From NCBI GenBank assembly GCA_046566145.1, contig JBKHXF010000026.1, forward strand, positions 50,182 through 114,181: a stretch of 64,000 bases of DNA, written 5' to 3'. This DNA comes from JBKHXF01 sp046566145. Lineage in GTDB: Bacteria; Actinomycetota; Nitriliruptoria; Nitriliruptorales; Nitriliruptoraceae. A program made the position numbers and the translations under genes. The notes under the pieces are model-generated. The model saw only the letters and a program-made list of their open reading frames with translations, was not told where the DNA came from and did no database searches. Below are positions 51,337 to 60,915 of the stretch, piece by piece (position 1 is the first letter of the stretch; each line of letters starts with the position of its first letter).

Positions 51337-52125
51337 TCAGCCCCACACCCGGCGCGCCTCCTCCGTCCGCTCGACGGGGTACGCGACGGTCGAGTACGTA
51401 GGAACATCGACCTCGCGTCCGGTGCTCGCGTCGATGAGGACGTAAGAGGCCCGGTCGAGCTCCGCTGCGACGGCATCCCTCGCGTCGGCACCGACTTCGC
51501 AGAGGACCACCGGACGGGCGGATGCGAGAACGCGTCGCGCCCCTGCAAGGACCTCGGCCTCCGCCCGTTCCACATCGATCTTCAGCACATCGGGGGGCGG
51601 GAGGGATGCCGCCAAGTCATCCAGGGTGGTGACGACGACCGACTGGCGGTACCGGACCCCGCCGGCCTGGGTCGCGCCAAAGCCGCTGAGATGGCTCGTC
51701 GCCCTCGAATTGCTTGCGACGACGAACTCCGCGATGCCGGGTTCCGCAGCAGCCGCGACCGGCAGCACCGTCACGTGAAGCTCGGGGTTGCGACGGGCAG
51801 AGCGTTGCAGCTGCACCACGAGGACGGGGTCGGGTTCGAGGGCGACCACACGCCCCTCGTGGCCAACCATGCCTGCGGCGAGGAAGGTGAAGAGCCCCAC
51901 GTTCGCGCCGATGTCCCAGACGGTGCCACCGGGCCGGACGGCCCGTCGCGCGAAGGTCTCGAGCAGGGGGTCGACGTCCCTGAGGTTCAGTCGGAGGTAC
52001 TTCAGGCCACCCTCGGTTGAGACCAAGAGGCTGGCGCCGCCGAGCTCCTGCGGCAGACGCCTCGACCAGCTGATGTGCCGCGTCGTCCGAGCGAGCATCC
52101 GGCGTGCCACGTCACCGCCCCTCAT
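51337..52125 (-). CDS. FkbM family SAM-dependent methyltransferase
   Basis: A 262-residue class I methyltransferase. SAM motif I is VWDIGANVGLFTFLAAG (residues 69-85), followed by GRVVALEPDPVLVVQLQRSA and the family-specific DVLKIDVERAEAEVLAGARR. FkbM enzymes O-methylate sugars or other hydroxyls; here a glycan sugar is likely. The ATG at 52125 overlaps the stop of the GT2 gene by 4 nt, and it is the last gene of the long minus-strand operon. The paralogue at 62858-63571 opens the same region. Confidence 0.88.
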   Translation of the reverse strand: MRGGDVARRMLARTTRHISWSRRLPQELGGASLLVSTEGGLKYLRLNLRDVDPLLETFARRAVRPGGTVWDIGANVGLFTFLAAGMVGHEGRVVALEPDPVLVVQLQRSARRNPELHVTVLPVAAAAEPGIAEFVVASNSRATSHLSGFGATQAGGVRYRQSVVVTTLDDLAASLPPPDVLKIDVERAEAEVLAGARRVLASARPVVLCEVGADARDAVAAELDRASYVLIDASTGREVDVPTYSTVAYPVERTEEARRVWG

Positions 52126-53069
52126 CGGACCCGCCCCAGACCTGCGCGATCCTCAGGCGGATCGGCGGAGGGATGGCGGCCCCGTCTCCCCCGCGAAGCG
52201 GCCTGCAGCCCGCCTGGGGCACGGTCCGGCAACGCTGACCTCCCCTGCCGGTCGTGTTCGTAGACCTTGAAGTTCGTCTCGGCGTCGTAGAAGGCGATGA
52301 GGCAGCAGTAGATGAACCCAGCCCGTCCATCGAGGAACCCGCGACGGACGACGTACAGCCAGAGGAATCTGATGAGCGGGCGGGCCGGCAGGCGGTACCA
52401 GAGGCGTTCCTTGACCCATCGCCGCGCCCGCGTTCGGGTGTCGAGAAGGTCGCGGGCTGCTGACCTGGCGGCCTCCGCATCCCCTGATCGCACGATCTCC
52501 AGCGCCTCGAGTGTGGAGTATCGGTTGTGCCTCGAAAGGAACGCGGACAACCCGTTGAGGTTCTCGTGGTGCAGGTCACCGGGGAGCGTCGCGACCTCAC
52601 CTGCGATGACCAGGTGCTCGTGGACACTTCGCTCCTCGAACCGGGCTGTGCGCGGCTGAACGAGCCGGATCTGGTAGTCCGGGTACCACCAGCAGTGCCG
52701 CAGTTCGCGCCCGAGGAAGTAGTTGCGTCGAGCGATTCGGTACGCGGCCGGTCCCTGTCCAGGACCCGCCGCAGCGACCGCGGCGACTCCCCGCGCCACG
52801 TCGGCGCTGACGACCTCGTCGGCGTCGAGCAGCAGGACCCACTCGTACTCGTGCTCCAGCAGCTCGAGGGCGAAGTTCTTCTGCGCGGCGTAGCCCAGCC
52901 AGTCCTGGTGAACGACACGAGCCCCCAGCGACTCGGCAAGGTGGACTGTTCCGTCGGTGCTGCCGGAGTCCACGACGACCAGGTCACCCAGACCGTGCAC
53001 ACTTGACAGGCACCTGGCGATGTGGGACTCCTCGTCGAGGGTCGGGACGACGATGGCGAGCGGCTTCAT
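52122..53069 (-). CDS. WaaE/KdtX-like GT2 glycosyltransferase
   Basis: A 315-residue GT-A enzyme. IVVPTLDEESHIARCLSSV, VVVDSGSTDGTVHLAESLGA and the metal site LLLDADE (DAD, 82-84) are clear. Family-specific parts are WLGYAAQKNFALELLEHEYE, RRNYFLGRELRHCWWYPDY, and the C-terminal FLWLYVVRRGFLDGRAGFIY. These resemble LPS-core WaaE-type beta-1,4-glucosyltransferases and related enzymes. The ATG at 53069 overlaps the upstream stop by one base, so it is part of the coupled run. The last 30 residues are basic and variable. Confidence 0.87.
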   Translation of the reverse strand: MKPLAIVVPTLDEESHIARCLSSVHGLGDLVVVDSGSTDGTVHLAESLGARVVHQDWLGYAAQKNFALELLEHEYEWVLLLDADEVVSADVARGVAAVAAAGPGQGPAAYRIARRNYFLGRELRHCWWYPDYQIRLVQPRTARFEERSVHEHLVIAGEVATLPGDLHHENLNGLSAFLSRHNRYSTLEALEIVRSGDAEAARSAARDLLDTRTRARRWVKERLWYRLPARPLIRFLWLYVVRRGFLDGRAGFIYCCLIAFYDAETNFKVYEHDRQGRSALPDRAPGGLQAASRGRRGRHPSADPPEDRAGLGRVR

Positions 53070-54781
53070 CAGCTCTCCCTGTCGGCTCGCACTCGGACGC
53101 GTGCGATGAGTTGGTATCGGAAGAGGCGACGGGGCCAGCCGAGGAGCGGGAGCAACCGGTCGAGGGGCGTCGGGACGTCGAGTAGCCGGAGCTGATGGTT
53201 GGTCGCCTCCACCACGCCGAGACCCTCACAGAGTTCGAGGAAGTCCCGCTCCCCGAACCACCGCAGATGGGTGGCATCGAACAACCCACGGTCCCGACGG
53301 GGGAAACGACCCGCCAGCAGGGAGGTGAACATCGTGAGATGCCCGGCGTGGGGGAGCGAGATGACGACCTGGGCGCCCTCGGCACAGACCTCGGGGATGC
53401 GTTCGACGAGCCCCCATGGGTCGGGCAGGTGCTCGAGTACGTCCGCCAGTACCACGCAGTCGAACTTCTGCCCCTCGAGGGAGAGCTGTCGGACGGCAGC
53501 CACGGCGTCGTCGACGAGGACCCGATCCATCGCTGCCATCGCCCGAGCACCGAGGTCCGGGTCGTACTCCACACCAGTCGCATGCGACACCGGGACCGTG
53601 GACCGGAGACCACGCACGAGGCTTCCATCGCTGCAGCCCACGTCGAGCACACGGAGGTCGTGGTCTCCGGGAGCGATGAGGGAGGTGACGTCCGGCCGCG
53701 TACCGACGTAGGCCTGAGGGGACGCGGAGCCCGACAGCATTCCGATGAGGAGGGTGTGCAGGTCGTCATGCACGCGCTCCGTCCGGAACCGCTGCACCTG
53801 CCGACGCCCGTTCTCACCCAGTCGCTCACGCTCCTCGGGGTCCGAGGCGAGGGCGGAGAGGGCGCTGCGCCACTCGCCGGTCGTGACGCACAGGATGCCC
53901 GTCTCCCCGTGGGCCACCAACGTCCTGTTGTGTGGGGTGTCGGTGGCCACGACGGGGAGGCCCGCGGCCATGTACTCCTTGATCTTGTAGCCCTCCTTGC
54001 CCCTCGCGTACGGGCCCTCCTCGAGCGGCATGATGCCGACGTCCAGATCCGCGAACACCGAGTAGCGACGCTCCGGGTGCCACGGGACGAAGTCCACCGG
54101 GATGCCCGATCGGCTCCGCGGGGCTCGCGGACCGACCACGCGGAACGCGACATCGTCGCCAACGGGAGGGGTGTCGCCGAGTTCCGCGAGCAAGCGCTCG
54201 ACCTGCGTGACGTCGGTGCCGACCCAGCCGATGATGACCGGGGCCGTCCTCGCCGCGGCGCGCCTCGGACCGCTGTAACGCTCGACCGCGATCGGGCCGG
54301 GGAGCTGCGCCACCGGCACGCCGCAGGCTCGCACCGTGGCCGCGATCTCGTCGTTGCCGGTGAGCACGAGGTCGAACCCCTCGACGACGCTGCTCATGGG
54401 CCGACCTGTCGCGACGTCGAGACGGTCGTCGAGGTGCAACACGAGCGTGCAGGGACGCCTGAGGAGGGCGCGCACGGTGCGAAGGAACCTGCCGGCCGGA
54501 AGCCGGCTCGCTGGGCGAACGACCGCTCGCTGGACCAACAGGACATCCGTCGATGCGACCGCACGCACGCCACGGAGCACCTGGACCGGAAGGTGGATCG
54601 CGTACCAGTAGAGGAGGCGCAACAGCACCGGACGATCGTGGCCTGCCAGCAGGGACGGCGCCGGCAGCGGACGCGCGTTCCATCCCCGGTCCGTGAGACC
54701 CGCCGCCAGCTCGACCACGAAGATCCGCGTTGCGCCGTTCGAGGCCGGACCGAGTCCGATGAGGTCGATCTTCGGGGCCAT
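53069..54781 (-). CDS. Fused GT4 glycosyltransferase and class I methyltransferase
   Basis: A 570-residue protein. Residues 1 to about 350 are a GT4 domain (IIGWVGTDVTQVERLLAELG; FADLDVGIMPLEEGPYARGK; GYKIKEYMAAGLPVVATDT). From about 375 a SAM methyltransferase begins (LRVLDVGCSDGSLVRGL at 376-392; FDCVVLADVLEHLPDPWGLV; VVISLPHAGHLTMF). One protein may thus add a sugar and methylate it or the chain end, as known for some chain-terminating enzymes. Both domains keep their key motifs. Start: ATG at 54781, overlapping the upstream stop by one base. Confidence 0.83.
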   Translation of the reverse strand: MAPKIDLIGLGPASNGATRIFVVELAAGLTDRGWNARPLPAPSLLAGHDRPVLLRLLYWYAIHLPVQVLRGVRAVASTDVLLVQRAVVRPASRLPAGRFLRTVRALLRRPCTLVLHLDDRLDVATGRPMSSVVEGFDLVLTGNDEIAATVRACGVPVAQLPGPIAVERYSGPRRAAARTAPVIIGWVGTDVTQVERLLAELGDTPPVGDDVAFRVVGPRAPRSRSGIPVDFVPWHPERRYSVFADLDVGIMPLEEGPYARGKEGYKIKEYMAAGLPVVATDTPHNRTLVAHGETGILCVTTGEWRSALSALASDPEERERLGENGRRQVQRFRTERVHDDLHTLLIGMLSGSASPQAYVGTRPDVTSLIAPGDHDLRVLDVGCSDGSLVRGLRSTVPVSHATGVEYDPDLGARAMAAMDRVLVDDAVAAVRQLSLEGQKFDCVVLADVLEHLPDPWGLVERIPEVCAEGAQVVISLPHAGHLTMFTSLLAGRFPRRDRGLFDATHLRWFGERDFLELCEGLGVVEATNHQLRLLDVPTPLDRLLPLLGWPRRLFRYQLIARVRVRADRES

Positions 54782-55944
54782 CAGTGCGCCCGGGCCATGC
54801 GTCGGAGGATCGAAGCGACCCCCTCGGTCGCGGTGCTGAGGCTCCACCCCTCGATGAGTTGCTCGCATCGTGCGGACATCTCGATCACGCGGCCGGGGTC
54901 GGCGACGAGCTCGCTGAGCACACCCGCCAGCTCGCAGACATCCCCGGCACGGAAGACGCGACCGTTCCAGCCGTCACGAACGAGGTCCGCCGCAGCACCG
55001 ACGCGGGTGGACACGACCGGTACGAGACCTGCCGCCATCGCCTCCGCGACGACCACACCCCAGGTCTCGTGCCCCACCGACGGCAGGCAGAAGACGTCAT
55101 GCCGCGCCAAGACCGTCGGCAGGTCGGCTCGGCCGACGAAGCCCGCGAACTCGACGTCCTGCTCGATCCCAAGCTCGCGGACACGACGCTCGAGCGATCC
55201 CCTCAACGGCCCATCGCCGACGATCGTGAGACGCGGGGATCCGTCCTGCCCCGCGAAGGCGGCTGCGAAGGACTCGACCAGATCGCCCGGCGCCTTCTTC
55301 TCCGTGAGCTTGCCGACGAAGAGCAGCCGCAGCCTCCCGTCGTCGGACGGCAGGCGCGGCGCGAGCGGCAGCGCGGACAGGTAGTTCGCCTGCCCGATGC
55401 GCTCCGGCGCCACCCCGTGGTGGAGGAAGAACGCCCGGCTGTTCGCACCGATCGCGAGTGCCCACACGCGACGAAGGAGCAGCCTGAGCACGAGCGCTCG
55501 GATCAGCCGCCGTGGACCACGACGTGGGACCAGGAGGGTCTGCTCCTCACGCACGAGGACCGGCACGCGTCGCCGGAGGGCATGGACGATGGCCCTGACC
55601 ATCAGGAGGTAGGAGTAGCCGTGCACCCAGACCACGTCGGGGGCGAACTCGTCCAGCCGCCGCTCGATGCCCTCGCCCCGTAGGGCGAGGAACCCTGCCT
55701 GCACCTGAGCCTCACGAGCGCCGGGCAGCCACTCGGACGAGTACCCCGCGATCAGATCACTTCCCCAGGACACTGCGGACGCATCACCGAACCCTGCGGT
55801 GTAGGCACGGACGCCCTCGTCGGAGCCGAAGAAGACGCGAAGCTCGACGTCGTCCCGGTCACCGAGCGCTCGGTACACCGGAACGTGGTAGGGAACCGGA
55901 CTGGCGACCACGAGTGCGACGCGGACTGGCTCAGGGGTTGACAT
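54781..55944 (-). CDS. GT4 family glycosyltransferase
   Basis: A 387-residue GT-B enzyme: VALVVASPVPYHVPVYRALG at the N-terminus, LLFVGKLTEKKAPGDLVESF and LPSVGHETWGVVVAEAMAAG in the donor domain with the E(x7)E motif. The ATG at 55944 has AGGA at proper distance and overlaps the acyltransferase stop by 14 nt. The upstream in-frame codons are not used. Sugar and linkage cannot be predicted. Confidence 0.87.
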   Translation of the reverse strand: MSTPEPVRVALVVASPVPYHVPVYRALGDRDDVELRVFFGSDEGVRAYTAGFGDASAVSWGSDLIAGYSSEWLPGAREAQVQAGFLALRGEGIERRLDEFAPDVVWVHGYSYLLMVRAIVHALRRRVPVLVREEQTLLVPRRGPRRLIRALVLRLLLRRVWALAIGANSRAFFLHHGVAPERIGQANYLSALPLAPRLPSDDGRLRLLFVGKLTEKKAPGDLVESFAAAFAGQDGSPRLTIVGDGPLRGSLERRVRELGIEQDVEFAGFVGRADLPTVLARHDVFCLPSVGHETWGVVVAEAMAAGLVPVVSTRVGAAADLVRDGWNGRVFRAGDVCELAGVLSELVADPGRVIEMSARCEQLIEGWSLSTATEGVASILRRMARAH

Positions 55945-57100
55945 CGGGTCCTCCCACGGTGCGCGGGTAGTTCCCGCCGAGCAGCCGGCGAGCGAGGTCG
56001 GTGCGCCGTTCGAGGAGCGCAGCCCCCAGCGCACCGAATCCCGCCGAAGTTGCGACCAATGCGGCCATGAGCAGCGATGCGGAACCGGGCGAGACGGAGC
56101 CTACCGACGGCGCCACGGCGGCTGCCAGCAGGACCATGACCGGGAGGTGGAACGCGTAGAGGCTGAACGACGTGCGGGCGACCCAGTGGAGTGCGCGACG
56201 TGGCGCCGACACCTGGGGGGGCAGGGACTCCGCACTGAGTGCCCAGAGATGGACGGCGATGCAGAGGCCGGCCAGCATCGCGAGGAGGTCGGACCTTCCG
56301 ACCGCCGAACCGGCGAGCAGAAGCCCCCCCGTCAGGAGCGACAGTCTCAGGGCCACGGCCGCGACGGAACCTCGAGGCGGCCAACGCGTCGCAGCCCATC
56401 GCGCGACCCCCCCGCCGAGGAAGGCTGCGAGCCCGACCAGCATGTCGCCTGCAACGAGACCGGTGAGCACGACCGCCAGGACCACGCCGATCGCCGCGCG
56501 TCGGGCCGAGACGACGAGGGCGACACCCACCGCCGCCAGGAGGTAGAACCAGAACTCGTGGGCGAGGCTCCACAGCGCTCCGTTCGTCCCGAGAGGCCGA
56601 ACGAGGACCGTCTGGAGGAACACGGCGTTGCCGACGACCTCTGCTGCCGTGGGCGCCCGAAGGGCCGCCTCCGGCAGGACGGCGGACGTCCTCGCGACCT
56701 CCGCGAGTCGGTCCGGGATCGTGGCCCGAGAGACAGCGTCCAGCACCAGCGTGAGCGCGATTGCGGGCCAGTGCACCACGACGAGTCGCGCAACCCGGGA
56801 CGAGACGAAGGTGCGGACGGGGCGAGTCGGCGACCGAACGGCGGCACCTGCTGCAGAGCCGAGGATGAGGTAGCCGCTGAGTACGAAGAAGACGAAGACC
56901 GCTTGGCGCCCGAGCCCGGTCGCGGCGTAGACCGCGAGCACGGCGACACGGCCAATCCCGTCGGCGGAGACGTCGCTGAAGGGCGGGAAGGAGAGCGCCC
57001 GCGCGTGCCCGAGGACGACGAGCATCGCGGCAGCACCGCGCAGGTCGTCCAGCCGTGCGGAGAGTCGCTCGGCCACGCCCCCGACCGGGGCGAGCATCAT
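55931..57100 (-). CDS. Acyltransferase 3 family membrane protein
   Basis: A 389-residue polytopic protein with about ten helices that O-acylates (often acetylates) exopolysaccharide sugars. RLDDLRGAAAMLVVLGHARA carries the family Arg and His, VFVFFVLSGYLILG follows, then LGTNGALWSLAHEFWFYLL and WVARTSFSLYAFHLPVMVLL. All are standard for the acyltransferase 3 family. It lies within the overlapped glycosyltransferase run; its start (ATG ATG near 57100) overlaps the upstream stop. Confidence 0.88.
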   Translation of the reverse strand: MMLAPVGGVAERLSARLDDLRGAAAMLVVLGHARALSFPPFSDVSADGIGRVAVLAVYAATGLGRQAVFVFFVLSGYLILGSAAGAAVRSPTRPVRTFVSSRVARLVVVHWPAIALTLVLDAVSRATIPDRLAEVARTSAVLPEAALRAPTAAEVVGNAVFLQTVLVRPLGTNGALWSLAHEFWFYLLAAVGVALVVSARRAAIGVVLAVVLTGLVAGDMLVGLAAFLGGGVARWAATRWPPRGSVAAVALRLSLLTGGLLLAGSAVGRSDLLAMLAGLCIAVHLWALSAESLPPQVSAPRRALHWVARTSFSLYAFHLPVMVLLAAAVAPSVGSVSPGSASLLMAALVATSAGFGALGAALLERRTDLARRLLGGNYPRTVGGPDVNP

Positions 57101-58293
57101 GACGGCACCCGGGCGTATGCGTCGGCCAGCGACTCGACGAAGCCCTCCCAGGTGAACGCCCGCGCCCTGCCCCTGCAGGCGTCCTCCGAGGTGGGTAGCG
57201 ACCCGTCGAGTAGTGCCTTGATGTCGGCCGCCAACCTCGCCGCATCACCGGCGGGGTGGACGGCACCGCATCCCTCCGTCACGACTGCCCCGCACGCGTC
57301 CGAGGCCAGCACCGGTGTCCCGCACGCGAGCGCCTCCACCTGGACACGGCCGAAGCTGTCACCCAACGAGGGGAACACGAGTGCCCGAGCACCAGCCATC
57401 GCCCGGCGCACCGACTCCCGGTCGACCTGGCCCCGGACCTCGATCCACGGGTGCTCACGCAGTGCCCGGTCCAAGCCGGGTTCCCGTCCGCCCGGACCGA
57501 GCACTCGGACATCGACGGTGGGGTGTCCCTCGTCCGCCAGCAGGTCGAGCGCCTGCACGAGGACCCAGAGTCCCTTCAGGGAGGAGACGCTGCTCACGAG
57601 GACGAGGCCGTGCCTCTCGACCGGCGGGCCCGACACGTCCGGAGCGGACGACTCGAACCCGAGGTCCACGCCGTACGGCGCGACGACGATCCGCGCTCCT
57701 GCGCCGCAGCGGTGGCGCACCGCGGCCGCGACGTGCTCCGACGGCACCACGAGCACGTCAGCCTCCGCGAGCTCCGCCGTCACCCCGTCCTCGACACGAT
57801 CGAGGAGCCTCGTCGGGTAGATCTGATCGAAGCCACCCGCGCCGCGGGCGTGGTGGTGCAGGCTCGTGACCTCGAGCACCCCGAGGGCACCGCACCTCGC
57901 TGCCGAGCGCAGGGTCCGTCGGGCCGCTCCCTGGTAGGCGTGCACCACGGTCACGGCCCCCGCACCCCGGTCGAGCCGCCGTGCGACCCGGCCATCGAAG
58001 CTCGCGGCCGCCGCCACCTCGAGCCGCAGTGCCACCGACCGCCACCCCGAACGCGTCGCCAGACCAGCCACGAGACTCAGCAGCGCAGGCCACCCGTGTC
58101 GACGGACGGCGCGATCGGGCAGCCTCAACAGCCCCCGCTTCCGCCGGTCGGCTCGTGTCCACACGGGGGCGTCGTTCCCGTACCGGTAGCCGGTGTGGAA
58201 CTCCTCGAGCCAGCCACGCTCGTGGAGCGCGCGTGCGACTTCGCCCGCGTGCTGGGTTCGCGGATGGCTCAGGAGGACCTTCGGGATCGTCAC
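57097..58293 (-). CDS. GT4 family glycosyltransferase
   Basis: A 398-residue GT-B enzyme. KVLLSHPRTQHAGEVARALH opens the acceptor domain. VVHAYQGAARRTLRSAARCG, LLDRVEDGVTAELAEADVLV and LVLVSSVSSLKGLWVLVQAL lead to the donor site FPSLGDSFGRVQVEALACGT. The GTG at 58293 overlaps the upstream stop by 4 nt. The longer open frame to 58608 lies antisense to the next glycosyltransferase and is rejected. Confidence 0.85.
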   Translation of the reverse strand: MTIPKVLLSHPRTQHAGEVARALHERGWLEEFHTGYRYGNDAPVWTRADRRKRGLLRLPDRAVRRHGWPALLSLVAGLATRSGWRSVALRLEVAAAASFDGRVARRLDRGAGAVTVVHAYQGAARRTLRSAARCGALGVLEVTSLHHHARGAGGFDQIYPTRLLDRVEDGVTAELAEADVLVVPSEHVAAAVRHRCGAGARIVVAPYGVDLGFESSAPDVSGPPVERHGLVLVSSVSSLKGLWVLVQALDLLADEGHPTVDVRVLGPGGREPGLDRALREHPWIEVRGQVDRESVRRAMAGARALVFPSLGDSFGRVQVEALACGTPVLASDACGAVVTEGCGAVHPAGDAARLAADIKALLDGSLPTSEDACRGRARAFTWEGFVESLADAYARVPS

Positions 58294-59429
58294 GGCCCGG
58301 CTGCTCCCGCGGCTCGGTAGAGAACGTCGAGTCGCTCGCCGAGCCCCTGCAGGCCGAACCGCGCGACCGCGTCGGCGCTCAGCCGGCGCCGCTCCTCGAG
58401 CCCGCGGGGACGATCGAGCAACGCACGGAGCGCGAGCGCTGCTGCTCGCTCGTCGCCGACCGGCACGACAACCCCGCCCGCGGGGTTGGCTCGCACGAAG
58501 TCCGCGATCGCCACCTCGTCGGAGACCACCACCGGGACCCCCGCGACCAGCGATTCCGCGACGGCCACCCCGAAGTTCTCGTCCTCCGAGACCAGGGCCG
58601 TGCACCACGCGGTCGCGAGAAGTGCGGCCTTGCGAGCACCATCGACGACCCCGACCCGCTCGACGTACGCTCGCACGCCGGCGACCTCGAGCATCCGGTC
58701 AACTCGCGCGACGTCGGTCGGCCGTTCGCCGGCGAGCACGAGGACCGGTGGAGGGCCGGGGGCCGCGTGGACGTCGACGACTCGCTTCATCGCCCCGAAC
58801 AGGACGTCAAGACGCTTCTTCTCGGCGATACGCCCGAGGAAGAGGACGGTGGGTCGCTCCGCCGGGGCCTGCGGCTCGGGGCCGGCCACACCGAGCTCGG
58901 CGACCTCGACGTGGGCGTCCGGCACCGCTTCCCTGATCTGCGACGCCTCGACCGCCGAGACGGCGTGGAGCACGACACCGGCAGCGCCCAGCCGTACGTG
59001 CTGGCGCGTGACCAGATCCCACAGGGACTTGCGGACCCGGTGCCGCCGACGCTGATAGCTGTCGAGGGTCCCGTGCGGACGGACCACGCAGGGAACACCG
59101 GCACGTTCCGCTGCGCTGAGCGAGACGAGCGTGTGCGGCATGTAGAGCGAATGGACGTGCACGACGTCTGCACGGGCGACGTGGTGCCTGATGGCGCTGT
59201 TGAGTCCGCGGGAGTACCGGAGAGGGCCATCGCCCACGTGGGGGAACAGCTCGTAGCTCACGGCCCCGCCGGGCGACTCGGGGTGACGGCCGGGGCCTAG
59301 ACCCGCGTCCGTGGCCAGGACCCGGACCCGGTGTCCGCGCAGCGCGGAGGCCGCGGCGCACTCCTGCACGGCTCGGGCAGGACCCCCGTCACTGGAGGCC
59401 AGACCAGCGATGACGTGCAGCACCCTCAC
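58290..59429 (-). CDS. GT4 family glycosyltransferase
   Basis: A 379-residue GT-B enzyme with strong family motifs: RVLHVIAGLASSDGGPARAV, VVHVHSLYMPHTLVSLSAAE, VRPHGTLDSYQRRRHRVRKS, TVLFLGRIAEKKRLDVLFGA, and VSEDENFGVAVAESLVAGVP. It is similar to transferases that build colanic-acid-type repeats. It overlaps both neighbours by 4 nt. Confidence 0.88.
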   Translation of the reverse strand: MRVLHVIAGLASSDGGPARAVQECAAASALRGHRVRVLATDAGLGPGRHPESPGGAVSYELFPHVGDGPLRYSRGLNSAIRHHVARADVVHVHSLYMPHTLVSLSAAERAGVPCVVRPHGTLDSYQRRRHRVRKSLWDLVTRQHVRLGAAGVVLHAVSAVEASQIREAVPDAHVEVAELGVAGPEPQAPAERPTVLFLGRIAEKKRLDVLFGAMKRVVDVHAAPGPPPVLVLAGERPTDVARVDRMLEVAGVRAYVERVGVVDGARKAALLATAWCTALVSEDENFGVAVAESLVAGVPVVVSDEVAIADFVRANPAGGVVVPVGDERAAALALRALLDRPRGLEERRRLSADAVARFGLQGLGERLDVLYRAAGAAGP

Positions 59430-60901
59430 CTGTCACCGACCGTCGGCGGTGGCGCCGCCCCCAGGGCCAGCCCCGGCACGAACCAGAAGAGCAGGTTCAT
59501 CGGCTCGGTGTCCATGAACCCCCCCTTCACGGCGTACAAGGCGGTCCAGCCGATGAGCGCGACCGCGGCGGCCACCAGCCCTCGCGGTGCCGAGCCGCGC
59601 CGAGCGACGCCGAGGAGCGCGAGCATGAGAGAGAGGACGAGGGCGACCTGCACGACCAGCCCGACCACGCCGAGCTCCACGAGCGCCTTCACGTACCAGG
59701 ACTCGAGCCAGCGGTCGACCACCAAGGTCCCCTCGGCGGACACGTACCGGGCCGCGTTGGTGTTCGACCCGGCCCCGAGCCCGAGCGTCGTCGCGTCCAG
59801 CGCCTCGCTGGTGCCATCGATGACCAGGTCGGTGAACTCCGCGCTCGCCACCTCCCCCAGGTACGTGACGGTCTCCACGGTGTCGATGCGGAGCACGGCA
59901 CTGCCGACGACGAGCCCGAGCGCCGCGAGCGCCGCGATCCCTGCGCGGCTCCCGGCTCGGCGCGGCCCTCCCGCCTCGCTCCCGGCACGGCGCCTCCCGG
60001 GCACGAGCAGGAAGATGGCCACGAGGAGCGGGACGGAGAACAGGGCTCCGCGTGCCCCACTGAGGAGACCGGCGACGACCGCGAGCCCGAGGAAGGCCCG
60101 GTGGGCGGGACTCCGTCGAGCGTCCGCGCTGACCAAGGCCAACCCGACCGCGGTCCCCGCCATCGTCAACGCGAAGTACTGGGCCGTGTGGGGCAGCGTC
60201 GAGGCCACCCGCGTGATCACCCCACCGCCGATCTCGAACGTCGCGAACCTCTGCGTGATCGCGGGCCCGGCCTCGCCGTACCAGAAGGTCGCGAGGTCCG
60301 CCTGCCCGGCCCGCATCAGCGCGGCCTGGGCGACGCCGATCAGGAGTGGCAGGGTCGAGACGGCCGCCAGGTACCGGAGGGTGGACATCGCCCTGCCCTG
60401 CCTCGCCAACGTGAAGCCGACGAGCAGGAACGGCAGGTAGAGCGCCCAGACACGCAACCCGACGAGACCGACCACGATGCTCGGCAGGCTGGGATTGAAG
60501 ACCTGGAGCACGACGACGGCCACGAACGCGATGACGCAACGACCGACCCAGCGGTGCTCGTCCCAGAGCATCCGGACCGAGCGTCGCGCCTCGGGGTCGG
60601 CGAGGAGTCCGACGTAGATCGGGGCGACGAACAGGAGGTCCTTCGCGAGTGACGCCGTAGCCGTGGCAGGGTATGTCGCGATCGTCACGAAGCCGGCGAA
60701 GACCGTGTAGACGGCGAGCGCGGCGGCGGAGAGTCTCCAGTTGGCAACGCCGAGGGCGAAGAACGCCAGCGCGATGCCCGCGCCCAGGAGTGTGTCGCTT
60801 CCTCTGACGCCTGACGCGAACAGCCCGACCACCCCGCCGGTTGCCAGCAGCACGGCCGGCCACACCACCTGTCGTGGCAGTCGAACCTCGAGCGCGCTCA
60901 C
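59426..60901 (-). CDS. O-antigen ligase/polymerase-like membrane protein (second Wzy type)
   Basis: A 491-residue integral membrane protein with about 12 hydrophobic segments (VVWPAVLLATGGVVGLFASG; LLGAGIALAFFALGVANW). The conserved late region has LGLGAGSNTNAARYVSAEGT and WYVKALVELGVVGLVVQVAL, typical of the O-antigen ligase/polymerase family. It probably polymerises the second glycan. The GTG at 60901 follows GGTGGGGG. The 14-bp gap to the flippase gene suggests cotranscription. Confidence 0.8.
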   Translation of the reverse strand: MSALEVRLPRQVVWPAVLLATGGVVGLFASGVRGSDTLLGAGIALAFFALGVANWRLSAAALAVYTVFAGFVTIATYPATATASLAKDLLFVAPIYVGLLADPEARRSVRMLWDEHRWVGRCVIAFVAVVVLQVFNPSLPSIVVGLVGLRVWALYLPFLLVGFTLARQGRAMSTLRYLAAVSTLPLLIGVAQAALMRAGQADLATFWYGEAGPAITQRFATFEIGGGVITRVASTLPHTAQYFALTMAGTAVGLALVSADARRSPAHRAFLGLAVVAGLLSGARGALFSVPLLVAIFLLVPGRRRAGSEAGGPRRAGSRAGIAALAALGLVVGSAVLRIDTVETVTYLGEVASAEFTDLVIDGTSEALDATTLGLGAGSNTNAARYVSAEGTLVVDRWLESWYVKALVELGVVGLVVQVALVLSLMLALLGVARRGSAPRGLVAAAVALIGWTALYAVKGGFMDTEPMNLLFWFVPGLALGAAPPPTVGDR

Positions 60902-60915
60902 GTTCCCCCACCCGC

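Noticed and set aside
58294..58608. Upstream extension of the GT4 gene at 57097
   Set aside because: It lies antisense to the conserved end of the neighbouring GT4 and is Arg/Gly-rich; the GTG at 58293 with stop overlap is better.
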